Both the position numbers and the translations under genes were made by a program. The notes under the pieces were generated by a model. That model was given only the letters and a program-made list of their open reading frames with translations, did no database searches and had not been told where the DNA came from. Positions 52,241 through 61,727 of a stretch of 64,000 nt of DNA are shown here, in pieces; position 1 is the first letter of the stretch; every line of letters begins with the position of its first letter. The DNA is from an uncultured Alphaproteobacteria bacterium (GTDB lineage: Bacteria > Pseudomonadota > Alphaproteobacteria > RF32 > CAG-239). Where the stretch lies: NCBI GenBank assembly GCA_944392275.1, contig CALXWA010000001.1:68737-132736 (forward strand), written 5' to 3'.

Positions 52241-53500
52241 CTATTTTAAGAGAGCTTTAACCTCGTCATAAGAGGCGTGTCCGTCAATAGCTCCCAGCAA
52301 ACAATAAGTCGGTACGGAAGAAAAAATTTCCCGAGCTACTTTTAAGACATCTTCACGAGTAACTTTTTCAATTCTTTCGACCATTTCGGCAACCGGAATA
52401 ATGCGGTTAAAGATTAAAAGTTGTCGTGCCGCAATCTCTGCCGTCGAGGAAGAACTTTCCAAAGACATAAGCATACTGGCCTTAAGCTGTGTTTTTGCCC
52501 GCGACAGTTCTTTTTCACTGACCAGTTGATCACAAATTTTTTTAATTTCATCGGTAACAACAGGGAGCAATTGTTTTAATTCATCTTGACCCGTTCCGGC
52601 ATAAATCCCCAAAATTCCGCTTTGGGTATGCGATGCCGTAAAACTGTAAACCGTATAGACCAAACCTCTTTTTTCACGGATTTCTTGGAACAACCGTGAG
52701 GTCATTCCGCCTCCGAAAATAGTGGAGAAAATAATCATCGGATAATAGTTTTCACTAAAATAGCTGTAGCCTTCAAAACCAAGCAAAAAATGGGCTTGTT
52801 CAATATCTCTTTTTTCGGCAAAAGTACCGCCGTGGTAAGACTGTTTTTCCTTTTGAAAATCTGCCCGAGAACGAAAGTCATTCATCCGGTCCTGAACCAT
52901 TTTAACAAAACAATCATGCTTAATGTTCCCGACCGCACAAGCAACCATGTTTTCTCCGGCATAATTGCTGTTAAGATAAGCCTGCAAGGTCTCGCGTTTA
53001 AAGTTTCGAACAAGCTCAATCGGTCCTAAAATAGTCCGTCCGATAGCCTGATTAGGAAAAGCTTGCTCTTGAAAATAATCAAAAATAATGTCATCGGGAG
53101 TATCAATAGATTGTTTGATTTCTTGAACAACCACTTCACGTTCTTTAACAAGTTCTTCCTCAGGGAAAACAGAATTTTTGATGGTATCGGTCAAGATATC
53201 CATAGCCAATTCGGCATCGCCTTTAAGCATTTTGGCATAAAAAGCGGTAAATTCTCTGGAGGTATAGGCATTAGATTGCCCGCCGACATCTTCAATCTCT
53301 TCAGAAATTTGCAAGGCACTTCGTGTTTTTGTTCCCTTAAAAGCCATATGTTCCAAAAAATGGGAAATACCGTTAACGGAACGGTCCTCATAGGCCGAGC
53401 CTGTATTAACCCACAATCCCAAAGAAACCGTTTCCGTTTCCGGTCGTTCATAAGTCAAAATTCTTAGTCCGTTGTTCAGAGTAGTTATCTTTGAGTTCAT
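52241..53500 (-). CDS. M16 zinc peptidase (processing-peptidase-like)
   Basis: 419 residues. Inverted zinc motif HFLEH (HxxEH) with a downstream Glu in the EREVVVQEI segment. This is the mitochondrial-processing-peptidase-beta-like family, single-domain pair present in most alphaproteobacteria. Cytosolic or periplasmic function not fixed. ATG at 53500 (MNSKITT) chosen. Confidence 0.93.
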   Translation of the reverse strand: MNSKITTLNNGLRILTYERPETETVSLGLWVNTGSAYEDRSVNGISHFLEHMAFKGTKTRSALQISEEIEDVGGQSNAYTSREFTAFYAKMLKGDAELAMDILTDTIKNSVFPEEELVKEREVVVQEIKQSIDTPDDIIFDYFQEQAFPNQAIGRTILGPIELVRNFKRETLQAYLNSNYAGENMVACAVGNIKHDCFVKMVQDRMNDFRSRADFQKEKQSYHGGTFAEKRDIEQAHFLLGFEGYSYFSENYYPMIIFSTIFGGGMTSRLFQEIREKRGLVYTVYSFTASHTQSGILGIYAGTGQDELKQLLPVVTDEIKKICDQLVSEKELSRAKTQLKASMLMSLESSSSTAEIAARQLLIFNRIIPVAEMVERIEKVTREDVLKVAREIFSSVPTYCLLGAIDGHASYDEVKALLK

Positions 53501-53644
53501 GAGCGTCATCCATTTACTATATTTTATTTACAAAAGTATTGAATATATGTTATTGATAGTCCTGATGAATAAAAAGTTATATCGCAATTATCTCGCGAGA
53601 GCCATAAGTATATCTGAAAAAAAATAAGAAGCAAAGGAAATAAT

Positions 53645-54331
53645 ATGAAAAATAACACCCCTCGTTTTGCCGTTGTTCTTTCAGGCTGCGGTGTCTTTGA
53701 CGGATCAGAGATTCACGAAGCCGTATGCACCATGCTTTCGATAGAACAAAGTGGTTGTGAATATCAGTGTTTTGCTCCCAACACCTGGCAAGCCAGAACC
53801 ATTGATCATTTTACCGGGCACGCCACAGCCATTGCCGGAGATGAGGACAATCGCAATGTTTTGGCAGAGTCGGCTCGCATATGCCGCGGCCAAATTAAAG
53901 ATTTGCAAGAATTTAAGGCTCAGGACTTTTCCGCCATCATTTTCCCGGGGGGATTCGGAGCCGCACTTAATTTAAGTGATTTTGGAGTAAAAGGGGCCGA
54001 ATGCGATGTAAATGCCGAAGTCAAAAGAGCCCTTGAAGAAAGTTATGCCGAAGGATTGGTTATCGGAGCAATGTGCATCGCTCCGGTTGTTATTGCTCGT
54101 GTATTGGGCAAACAGGGGATTTCTTTAACAATCGGCAATGATAAAAATGTTGCCAAAGGGCTTGAAAAAATGGGTGCCAAGCACGAAAACAAAGCCGCAA
54201 CGGAAGTTTGTGTCGACACCGAACACAAAATTGTCACAGTCCCGTGCTATATGCTGGCAACCTCTATCCGCGAAATTTACGACGCTACTCGCAACTTAGT
54301 AGACGAAATGCTCGAGATAATGGATTATTGA
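53645..54331 (+). CDS. elbB: Isoprenoid biosynthesis glyoxalase ElbB
   Basis: DJ-1/PfpI superfamily protein: VVLSGCGVFDGSEI, IIFPGGFGAALNLS and the nucleophile-elbow Cys in GAMCIAP. 228 residues. AAGGAAA upstream of the start. A 10-bp perfect palindrome TCTCGCGAGA (53591-53600) lies in the promoter gap. Confidence 0.92.
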   Translation: MKNNTPRFAVVLSGCGVFDGSEIHEAVCTMLSIEQSGCEYQCFAPNTWQARTIDHFTGHATAIAGDEDNRNVLAESARICRGQIKDLQEFKAQDFSAIIFPGGFGAALNLSDFGVKGAECDVNAEVKRALEESYAEGLVIGAMCIAPVVIARVLGKQGISLTIGNDKNVAKGLEKMGAKHENKAATEVCVDTEHKIVTVPCYMLATSIREIYDATRNLVDEMLEIMDY

Positions 54332-54339
54332 GAAAGAAA

Positions 54340-55428
54340 TTAAAAGTTTTTTTCCTGGGCTTTCAGGGCCGTGTTGACAGCTCTTCGGGCGGATAAAATT
54401 GCCGCCTCAAGACAACACGGCCAATTTTTCATGGTCCAGTCGCCGGCAAGAAACAAATTCAAATATCCTCCAAAGGCACTTTCTGGTCTTTTGGCATTAT
54501 TGAAAGCATCTTGACGAATAGTCGCCATTTTATGAACCAACAATCGGTGAGGGGGCAAAAAGGCCGAATTAACTCCTCGTAACGTATCAAATTGTTTCCA
54601 TAAATCTTGCGGCAGTGTTTTTAGGTTGATATCTTTGCTTTCCGCATCAGAAATCGAAAAAGATACAATTCCGTCATTAACAAAAACCCAATCGGCAATC
54701 CCGTCGACAATCCCCATATAAGAGACATTGCGAGGCAAATGAATCGTCTGAGAGGTTTTGAAATAAACATTAATAATGCTGTTAAAGTCAAATTTATCCG
54801 TACCGAACAAACGGCTGTAGGCCGCGGCATCTAAAGCACTGATGACAATATCATCCCGCTTAAGCTCAATAATCCCCTGATTGGAGTATAAACGGCAGAT
54901 TCGCACTCCGTCACTTTCAATTTGTAAAATTTTACAATTATAATGGATTTCATCAGGGTAGATTTGTTGCGGATTAATCAACCGTTGGCTTAAATCTTGT
55001 TTTGAAAAGTAAACCCCAAGACTTTTTTTGCTCCATGGAAATAATCGCCAAAAGATTGTCTTAATCAAACTTTGCGGAACATCTTCCGGTTTCGTGTTGC
55101 ACATGGATTTTAAAATGTGCTTTCGATAATTATAAGCTCTACGCGAGAGGGTATCTTTTTTAACATTCCAAAAATACGTTTTATAAGGGAGTTTTTTTAG
55201 ACCGACCAAAGCACAGGCACACCGATTTCCGCCTAAAATAACATGGGTCGCATTATCAACACGGCACCCGAGTTCTTCATCTTCATAAGAAAAACACCGT
55301 CCCCCGAGATGATTAGAGGCTTCATACAAAACAACGTTGGCTTCCTTATCTTTTTTTTTGATAAAACGTGCACACATCAATCCCGCCACTCCGGCACCCA
55401 AAATGTGGTATGTCTTTTTGTTTTGCAT
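54340..55428 (-). CDS. hpnE: Hydroxysqualene dehydroxylase, FAD-dependent
   Basis: 362 residues; N-terminal Rossmann LGAGVAGLMCA, GGRCFS and a C-terminal LAGDWT motif of the amine-oxidase/phytoene-desaturase fold. It is somewhat shorter than most HpnE. It converts hydroxysqualene to squalene with HpnC and HpnD. Starts 4 nt after hpnD with GGAAAA. Confidence 0.9.
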   Translation of the reverse strand: MQNKKTYHILGAGVAGLMCARFIKKKDKEANVVLYEASNHLGGRCFSYEDEELGCRVDNATHVILGGNRCACALVGLKKLPYKTYFWNVKKDTLSRRAYNYRKHILKSMCNTKPEDVPQSLIKTIFWRLFPWSKKSLGVYFSKQDLSQRLINPQQIYPDEIHYNCKILQIESDGVRICRLYSNQGIIELKRDDIVISALDAAAYSRLFGTDKFDFNSIINVYFKTSQTIHLPRNVSYMGIVDGIADWVFVNDGIVSFSISDAESKDINLKTLPQDLWKQFDTLRGVNSAFLPPHRLLVHKMATIRQDAFNNAKRPESAFGGYLNLFLAGDWTMKNWPCCLEAAILSARRAVNTALKAQEKNF

Positions 55429-55431
55429 GTT

Positions 55432-56265
55432 TTATTTTCCTGCAAAAGCCTTTAAGGCCAAACACAATTTCAAAAATTTGCTGACTTTAGGTTTCGGGGA
55501 AATAACTTCCCATCCGCGATTTTGCATAATATCAAAATAGCGTTTATAAATATTGGCAATAGCTTTAACCGGAGCGGCAATTTTTTTATCAAAAGTTTTT
55601 AATTGTTCAAAAGCATCTTTATAATAGGCTTCAGCTTTTTTAGCCAATTCTTCTCTGGCAAAGACCAAATTTTTATCAACGATCACCGCCATCGGGTCGG
55701 TAGAGGTAATTCCGGCTTTTTCAAGCATCTCTTTAGGGATATAGAGGCGTTGAGCCAAAGCATCTTCCTTCACGTCACGCAAAATATTGGTAATTTGCAA
55801 AGCCGTTCCCAAAGTATCCGCTAACTTTTCGATTTTTTGCGTATCTTGGCACCCGAAAATACGCAAAGCTAAATTTCCGGGAACGCCGGCCACTCCACGG
55901 CAATAACGCAAAAAATCTTCCCAACTCGGAGCCTGTATCGGCTGTGGCAAATCCATGGATAAAGCATCAATCATTTTAATAAATTCTTGCTTTGGCAAAT
56001 TAAAACGCATACAGTTTTTATAAATTTTTCGCCCAATATCGGTTGTCGGAACTTTTTTGTCATAGATGTTATCCATCTCTTCCCGCCAATCGTTGATAAG
56101 CTCCATTTTCTCTTCCAAGCTGTCATTTCCGTCGACAATATCATCCAAATGGCGGAACAAGGCATAAATGGTGTACATGGCGTTACGCTTGGCTGTCGGT
56201 AACAAACGCATGCTCCAGAAAAAAGAAGTCTCTGATCTTTTGACAATTTTTTTAATGTTATTCAT
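55432..56265 (-). CDS. hpnD: Presqualene diphosphate synthase
   Basis: Squalene/phytoene synthase fold: SFFWSMRLLP, the Asp-rich motif LDDIVDG and the second NILRDVKEDA. 277 residues. Joins two farnesyl diphosphates to presqualene diphosphate. Starts 2 nt after hpnC. Confidence 0.92.
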   Translation of the reverse strand: MNNIKKIVKRSETSFFWSMRLLPTAKRNAMYTIYALFRHLDDIVDGNDSLEEKMELINDWREEMDNIYDKKVPTTDIGRKIYKNCMRFNLPKQEFIKMIDALSMDLPQPIQAPSWEDFLRYCRGVAGVPGNLALRIFGCQDTQKIEKLADTLGTALQITNILRDVKEDALAQRLYIPKEMLEKAGITSTDPMAVIVDKNLVFAREELAKKAEAYYKDAFEQLKTFDKKIAAPVKAIANIYKRYFDIMQNRGWEVISPKPKVSKFLKLCLALKAFAGK

Positions 56266-56266
56266 T

Positions 56267-57112
56267 TTAGTATCTAAGCAGTCCGATAATTTTTAACAAA
56301 GTCCGCACAAATCCGCCACCCGTTGCCAAAAACCAATCCGCTTTGGTTAAATGGATATGAGCAGCTAAAATGTCCTCTTTTTCTATCCTTTTTATCATAC
56401 GATTAGTTAAAGAAAATATAATTTCCAATTGATATTTGAGGCGAAAACTTCGGACCATTCGGGGCAAGGGGGCAGTATCTTTAAGCATTCCTTTAAGTTT
56501 TTCCGTAATTTCCATGACCAATAATCTCAAGCCTTTAGTCTCATAGGGCAAATAAAGATCACTGTTCCGGACATCAAATTTTTGGCACATATCAAGAGGT
56601 AGATAAAAACGATTCATCAAAAGAGCATCTTGTTTGGCATCTTGCAGGTGATTAACAATTTGCAAAACGGCACAAAGCGTCGCCGCCGGCAAATAGGTCG
56701 AAGGATTTTCATCATAAAGGGCTAAAATAAAACGCCCGACCGGAGCCGCGGAATAATTGCAATAATCAATCAATTCTTCCCAAATTCTGGGCTGAAAGTT
56801 GCATGCATCTTTCCGAAAAGCCTTTAATAAATCCGTATACATAGAGCTGTCTAGATTTTCAGCCGCAAAAAGCATGCCTAAGCTTTTTGCATCCCGAAAA
56901 GACGATTGTTCTTTGGGGTTGTAAAAGGCTTTTTCCAATTCATTGAGGGTATTAAGCTTTTCTTCTTTCAAAAGCTTGGGGTTATCGGCAATATCATCGG
57001 CAAAACGAGCCGCCCGATAATAGCAGGCAACCAACGGTCGCATTTTTTTCCCGACCAAAAATAAGACCGGAAAGTTTTCATCTTTTTCGGTTTTTTGTTT
57101 GATTTTGCTCAT
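56267..57112 (-). CDS. hpnC: Hydroxysqualene synthase
   Basis: 281 residues, related to Hpn[18 protein letters not shown] and [10 protein letters not shown] (first Asp motif), second motif [11 protein letters not shown]. Starts inside the end of trmFO (4-nt ATGA overlap). Converts presqualene diphosphate to hydroxysqualene. Confidence 0.9.
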   Translation of the reverse strand: MSKIKQKTEKDENFPVLFLVGKKMRPLVACYYRAARFADDIADNPKLLKEEKLNTLNELEKAFYNPKEQSSFRDAKSLGMLFAAENLDSSMYTDLLKAFRKDACNFQPRIWEELIDYCNYSAAPVGRFILALYDENPSTYLPAATLCAVLQIVNHLQDAKQDALLMNRFYLPLDMCQKFDVRNSDLYLPYETKGLRLLVMEITEKLKGMLKDTAPLPRMVRSFRLKYQLEIIFSLTNRMIKRIEKEDILAAHIHLTKADWFLATGGGFVRTLLKIIGLLRY

Positions 57113-58458
57113 AACTTTTCCATCCAGTTTTTAAAATCTTCTAAAGCACGACGGCAATAAGCTTCTTTTCTTTCGGCACCTTTAATTTTCCGAAATTTCC
57201 CGTTTGTCGTTATTTCCCCCTGAATGGTAGGAAAGATACCAAAATTTATATTCATCGGCTGATAATTTTCAATATTGGTCTGATCCTGAAGGTGTCCGAG
57301 CATGGCTCCAAAAGCAGTAGTCTTTGGGGGCAGAATGGGTTCTTTTCCTAAAATTTCACATGCTGCAAAATATCCCGACAGCCATCCAACCGAAGCACTT
57401 TCAATATACCCTTCACAACCGGTAATTTGTCCGGCAAAACGTATATAAGGTTTTGTTTTTAAGCGAAGGGTATGATCAAGAAGAAGAGGGCTTTTAATAA
57501 AAGTGTTTTTGTGTATTCCGCCCAAACGAGCAAACTCGGCTTTCTCTAATCCCGGAATCATCCGAAAAATACGTTGTTGTTCGCCGTATTTTAATTTTGT
57601 CTGAAAGCCGACCATGTTGCGTAAAGTGTCTTCCTGATTATCTTGGCGGAGCTGGACAACGGCATAAGGTTTTTGATGCGGCTGGTGCGGATTGGTCAAG
57701 CCGACCGGTTTCATCGGCCCATAAACTAAGGTCTCAAGACCTCTTTCTGCCATAACCTCAATTGGTAAACATCCATCAAAATATTCCGCCTTTTCAAAAT
57801 CATGAAATTCAACTTTTTCAGCTTTGAGCAAGGCCTCAACAAAGAGATAATATTCTTCTTTGCTCATGGGGCAATTAATATAATCAAATTTATCCCCTTT
57901 ATCATAGCGGGATTGGTACCATGCCTTAGAAAAATCAATACTATCTTTATAAACAACCGGAGCAATGGCATCAAAAAAATTTAAGGTTTGACCATCAACT
58001 TCACGTAAAATTGCCTCAATCAAAGCATTTGAGGTCAAAGGACCGCTGGCAATAATATATAAATTTCCGTCATTTGCGGGAAAATCTGTAACTTCTTCAT
58101 AAACAAAACGGATAAGGGGGTGTTTTTTCAGTTTGTCGGTTACCATCGCGGCAAATCTTTCCCGATCAACGGCCAGAGCCCCTCCGGCCGGAACCTTGGT
58201 GGCATCGGCACATTGCATAATTAAAGATTTTCCCATCCGCATTTCTTGATGCATTAAACCGACGGCATTATGCTCACAATCATCCGAACGAAGAGAGTTA
58301 GAGCACACAAGCTCGGCACAATAAGCCGTCTTATGAGCCGGAGAAGTTTTTTTGGGCCGCATTTCATGGATAACGACAGAAATACCTCTTTGTGCCGCTT
58401 GCCATGCGGCTTCCGATCCGGCCAGTCCGGCACCGATAACATGAAGAATAGGGGTCAT
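57109..58458 (-). CDS. trmFO: FADH2/methylene-THF tRNA (uracil-54-C5) methyltransferase
   Basis: 449 residues: [28 protein letters not shown] and CSNSLRSDD are signature stretches. Methylates U54 to T54 in tRNA using methylene-THF. Coupled to hpnC by a 4-nt overlap, probably only an operon of convenience. Confidence 0.96.
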   Translation of the reverse strand: MTPILHVIGAGLAGSEAAWQAAQRGISVVIHEMRPKKTSPAHKTAYCAELVCSNSLRSDDCEHNAVGLMHQEMRMGKSLIMQCADATKVPAGGALAVDRERFAAMVTDKLKKHPLIRFVYEEVTDFPANDGNLYIIASGPLTSNALIEAILREVDGQTLNFFDAIAPVVYKDSIDFSKAWYQSRYDKGDKFDYINCPMSKEEYYLFVEALLKAEKVEFHDFEKAEYFDGCLPIEVMAERGLETLVYGPMKPVGLTNPHQPHQKPYAVVQLRQDNQEDTLRNMVGFQTKLKYGEQQRIFRMIPGLEKAEFARLGGIHKNTFIKSPLLLDHTLRLKTKPYIRFAGQITGCEGYIESASVGWLSGYFAACEILGKEPILPPKTTAFGAMLGHLQDQTNIENYQPMNINFGIFPTIQGEITTNGKFRKIKGAERKEAYCRRALEDFKNWMEKL

Positions 58459-58550
58459 AATTTACATATTCCAATTAAATAATCGCAATTTATAGCGGGA
58501 TTTCACAAAAAAGTAAATAAAAACTTCTTATGATAAGTTAAGCATAATAT

Positions 58551-58579
58551 TTGCTATCTTTATTTAAAGCTTGTATATT
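58551..58579 (+). promoter_or_regulatory. Promoter candidate of the 58.6-kb gene
   Basis: TTGCTA (58551-58556), 17 bp, TATATT (58574-58579); start expected near 58586. Confidence 0.4.
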
Positions 58580-58604
58580 TTAAGAAATTTAAGCTGTTTT
58601 GAAG

Positions 58605-59810
58605 ATGAAAAGTACAATGAAAAAAAACATATTGGGTATTTGCACAGCGTTGGCACTGGTTTCACCGGTATTGGCCAGTGAGGATGCCGTACCCTATATG
58701 TACGGAGGAGCCGTTAACTACGAGCAAATGGAAATGGGGCATGCCCAAATGGGGGATGATTTAGATTTTGAATCAGGGGATCTCTTTGGGGCAGATACGT
58801 TTGATATCTCGGAAGATCCGGTTGAGGCTAAAACTCCCGCCCAAAACAGTACCCCGCTTCCTGCGGCCAATCAAGAATCGGAAAAAGCACCGCAAGAAGT
58901 CCCAATGTTGCAATCTCCGGCTCAAAATCCGCCCCCGCCGGTTCAGCAACTTCCGTTAAATAGCGACAGCTTAAGTGAGAACTTTACCAATCCGCCTTCA
59001 ACTCCGCAGAAAGAAGATGTTCCCGAACTTATGAACGATTCGCAAACACCTTCGGCCCAAAAAGTAGAAGCCGAGGCCGAAAAGAAAACCTGGATTGATA
59101 CCCTCTCAGATTCGCAAGCGATTAATAAAATAAAAAATATTTCATCCGGTACGGAGAGTTTGGAAGATTTGGTCGATAAGGCTCGCACCACGCAAAATTC
59201 CTCTCAAGGCTCTAATGCTTCCGTTTTTGATATTTCGGGGATAATGCTTCGCATGAATGTTGGGCAAGTGGATGATATTATGCGTAACCGCGGCTTTAAG
59301 AAAACTTATGAAAAATATCAAATTCCCAACTTTATCAAATGGCGGAATGAGGAATATTGCCGCAACAGTGGAGTTGTCGGCTATGAACGTTTGGAAGCCT
59401 GTGTAATTCAAAAAGCCAAAAAAGACAAACACCAATACATTTATCAAACCAAATACAATAAATACGACACCAAAGAAGAAATCGAAGTTTGGTTTACCAG
59501 TAATTTTACGGAAAATAAGGCCTATAAGATAGAATATACCAGCATGGCCTCCGCCATCACGGGGAACAGTCCGAAAGCCATGTACTTATATAACATAAAA
59601 GTATATGATTTTTGGCGGAGAATTAATCGTAAATACGGCGTTCCGGATAATAAACAAGCGGTCACATGGGGTATGGGTGCCGGAAAACCTTATTTACGAG
59701 CCAAAACCGGACATTTAGTTTTAGAAGATCCGATGTTCAGAGAGCTTGACTATACACGCATGTCAAGGGAAGATCAGCGTTATCTGGCAACGGATTTATA
59801 TAGTTTTTAG
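58605..59810 (+). CDS. Secreted hypothetical protein
   Basis: About 401 residues. Signal peptide (ICTALALVSPVLASED), then a disordered Pro/Gln/Glu-rich region (60-150) and a C-terminal folded domain (200-400) with YRNSGVVGYERLEACVIQKAK-like cysteines (EYCRN, EACVIQ) and many Tyr/Trp. Not recognised. Start either ATG at 58605 or 58617. It precedes chpT by 14 nt, so it may be part of the same operon. Confidence 0.72.
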   Translation: MKSTMKKNILGICTALALVSPVLASEDAVPYMYGGAVNYEQMEMGHAQMGDDLDFESGDLFGADTFDISEDPVEAKTPAQNSTPLPAANQESEKAPQEVPMLQSPAQNPPPPVQQLPLNSDSLSENFTNPPSTPQKEDVPELMNDSQTPSAQKVEAEAEKKTWIDTLSDSQAINKIKNISSGTESLEDLVDKARTTQNSSQGSNASVFDISGIMLRMNVGQVDDIMRNRGFKKTYEKYQIPNFIKWRNEEYCRNSGVVGYERLEACVIQKAKKDKHQYIYQTKYNKYDTKEEIEVWFTSNFTENKAYKIEYTSMASAITGNSPKAMYLYNIKVYDFWRRINRKYGVPDNKQAVTWGMGAGKPYLRAKTGHLVLEDPMFRELDYTRMSREDQRYLATDLYSF

Positions 59811-59824
59811 TAAGGATAGTAAAC

Positions 59825-60439
59825 ATGAAGCAAGAGTTAAGCTCGATTCGATTAGCAGAACTAATAACCACCCGCATCAGTCATGATGTAATCGGGAACG
59901 TCGGAGCGGTATCCAACGCGGTTGAGCTGCTTGAAGACGGAGATATGAGCTTTCTTGAAGATATTAAAAACATATTAAAAGTCAGTTCAACCGTCTTATC
60001 ATCCCGATTAAAGTTTTTCCGTTTGGCATTTGGTTTAGACAATGCCAATACAGAAAGCATGGAATATGTAAAAGAAACGGCAAAATCTTATTTAAAAACG
60101 GTCGGCAACAGCCAATATCCGATAGACTTGGAATTTAATTTGGATTCGGCACGCTATGCAAAAGCCATTTTGGCCTCCATAATGATTGCGGCGGATACGT
60201 TTATTCGTGGCGGAAAAATTATTGTTGGGACTTCAGAAAATCGAGTTTTCTTGAAAACAACCTCAGAAAACAAACTCTCCGAAGACAAAATTGCCCATAT
60301 TCGTTCTATTCTAAACGGAGATGATGTGGAGCCCAACGCACAGTATGCCGCCGTTTATTATTTAATTTTTTTGTTAAGACAAGAAAAAATTAACCTTTAT
60401 GTTCTAAATTCCGCGAGCTTAGAATTTATATTTGAATAG
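59825..60439 (+). CDS. chpT: ChpT-like histidine phosphotransferase
   Basis: 204 residues. RISHDVIGNVGAVSNAVELLED contains the phospho-accepting His20, with a degenerate ATPase-like C-terminal half. In Caulobacter ChpT relays phosphate from CckA to CtrA and CpdR. Together with the following receiver it could form a relay. Overlap is none; the receiver ATG follows 11 nt later. Confidence 0.88.
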   Translation: MKQELSSIRLAELITTRISHDVIGNVGAVSNAVELLEDGDMSFLEDIKNILKVSSTVLSSRLKFFRLAFGLDNANTESMEYVKETAKSYLKTVGNSQYPIDLEFNLDSARYAKAILASIMIAADTFIRGGKIIVGTSENRVFLKTTSENKLSEDKIAHIRSILNGDDVEPNAQYAAVYYLIFLLRQEKINLYVLNSASLEFIFE

Positions 60440-60449
60440 GGAAGAAGAA

Positions 60450-60815
60450 ATGGCCAGATGTATCATAGCGGACGATTCAAAAACAATCAGAATGCTTCTT
60501 CGCCGAATTATGGAGAATTTTGGTTTTGATGTGGAAGAGGTCGAAGACGGAGAGGAGTTGCTGGAATTAAGTTTGAACTCACAACCGGAACTGATTATTT
60601 CGGATTGGTCGCTTCCGGTTATGGATGGCATTGATGTTTTATACAAAATCCGCGGGACACCCCGAATTCGTCAACCAAAATTTATTTTTTGCTCCTCCTA
60701 TACAGACGTCAATAAGGCTCAAGAGGCGGTGGATGGCGGGGCAGATGATTATATTTACCGTCCGTTTGATGAAGAGATTATCGCCAGTAAATTGATTATC
60801 TTAGGGTTACTGTAA
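60450..60815 (+). CDS. Single-domain response regulator (CheY-like)
   Basis: 121 residues: acidic pocket Asp8/Asp9 (IIADDS), phospho-acceptor Asp52 (IISDWSLP), Ser in CSSYTD, and the conserved Lys position is Arg104 (YIYRPF). The Lys-to-Arg change may alter signalling. Between chpT and cheR, as in other alphaproteobacteria. Confidence 0.9.
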   Translation: MARCIIADDSKTIRMLLRRIMENFGFDVEEVEDGEELLELSLNSQPELIISDWSLPVMDGIDVLYKIRGTPRIRQPKFIFCSSYTDVNKAQEAVDGGADDYIYRPFDEEIIASKLIILGLL

Positions 60816-60827
60816 GGGGAAAGAGGT

Positions 60828-61727
60828 ATGAAAAAACAAGACTTTGAATTTTTGACAGATCTTCTCCGCCAGTATGCCGGATGGGATTTTGATGAGAAGC
60901 AATACTTTGTTGTAGACCAAAAAATATCCAACTTTATTCGGCAAAGAAACTATAACAGTATTGAAGATTTAATCGATGATTTAAAACTCGGTTCAAAATC
61001 ACTTATTGCTCGCGTTGTAGAAAATTTGGCTTTGTCGGATACATCATTTTACCGAGACTATGATGTCTTTCAGCGTTTTGAAAATATCTTTCTTCCCAAC
61101 CTAAGGGAAAATAACCGAGCCACCAAAAAAATTCGTTTTTGGAGCTTAGGCTGTTCCACCGGACAAGAGGCCTATTCGATTGCCATGGCCGTACGCAATA
61201 CGGTCTTAGGACTGGATGACTGGAATATTGAAATTTTGGGTACGGATTTATCATCCGAGGCCATAAACAAAGCCCAAAAAGGAGTTTACAATAACTTTGA
61301 AATTCAAACCGGATTAAACATCCGCTCCATCCTCAAATACTTTCATCAGGAGGGGGAAAATTGGGTTGCCAATGATGATTTGCATGCCATGGTTGATTTT
61401 CGTCGCCATAATATTTTAGAAGACATTACGTTTTCCAATAAGTTTGATGTTATTTTTTGCCGTAATGTTTTACGTTTCTTTTCACCGGAATATCAGCGAA
61501 TGCTTGTAGCTAAAATCAATTCTTATCAGGCCCAAGGAGGGGTCCTTTACCTTGGTAAAAATGAAAATATTGAAGGGATAGAGGAATATTATCGGAAGTT
61601 GCCCGGCTTTAATTGTGTTTATGCCGCAAAAGCAGTTCATACATCGGTTGTCGTTCCGCAAGATTCGCCACAAGTGATCGAAGCGGCAGAAATGCCAAGC
61701 TTTATCCGCCCGACAAGCTTGATGTAA
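60828..61727 (+). CDS. cheR: CheR-type protein-glutamate methyltransferase
   Basis: 299 residues. N-terminal helical domain, then SAM-binding FWSLGCSTGQEAYSIAM and IFCRNVLRFF. Normally methylates chemoreceptors; no other che genes are adjacent, so it may act on other targets. Ends next to recG, convergent (0-nt gap). Confidence 0.9.
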   Translation: MKKQDFEFLTDLLRQYAGWDFDEKQYFVVDQKISNFIRQRNYNSIEDLIDDLKLGSKSLIARVVENLALSDTSFYRDYDVFQRFENIFLPNLRENNRATKKIRFWSLGCSTGQEAYSIAMAVRNTVLGLDDWNIEILGTDLSSEAINKAQKGVYNNFEIQTGLNIRSILKYFHQEGENWVANDDLHAMVDFRRHNILEDITFSNKFDVIFCRNVLRFFSPEYQRMLVAKINSYQAQGGVLYLGKNENIEGIEEYYRKLPGFNCVYAAKAVHTSVVVPQDSPQVIEAAEMPSFIRPTSLM

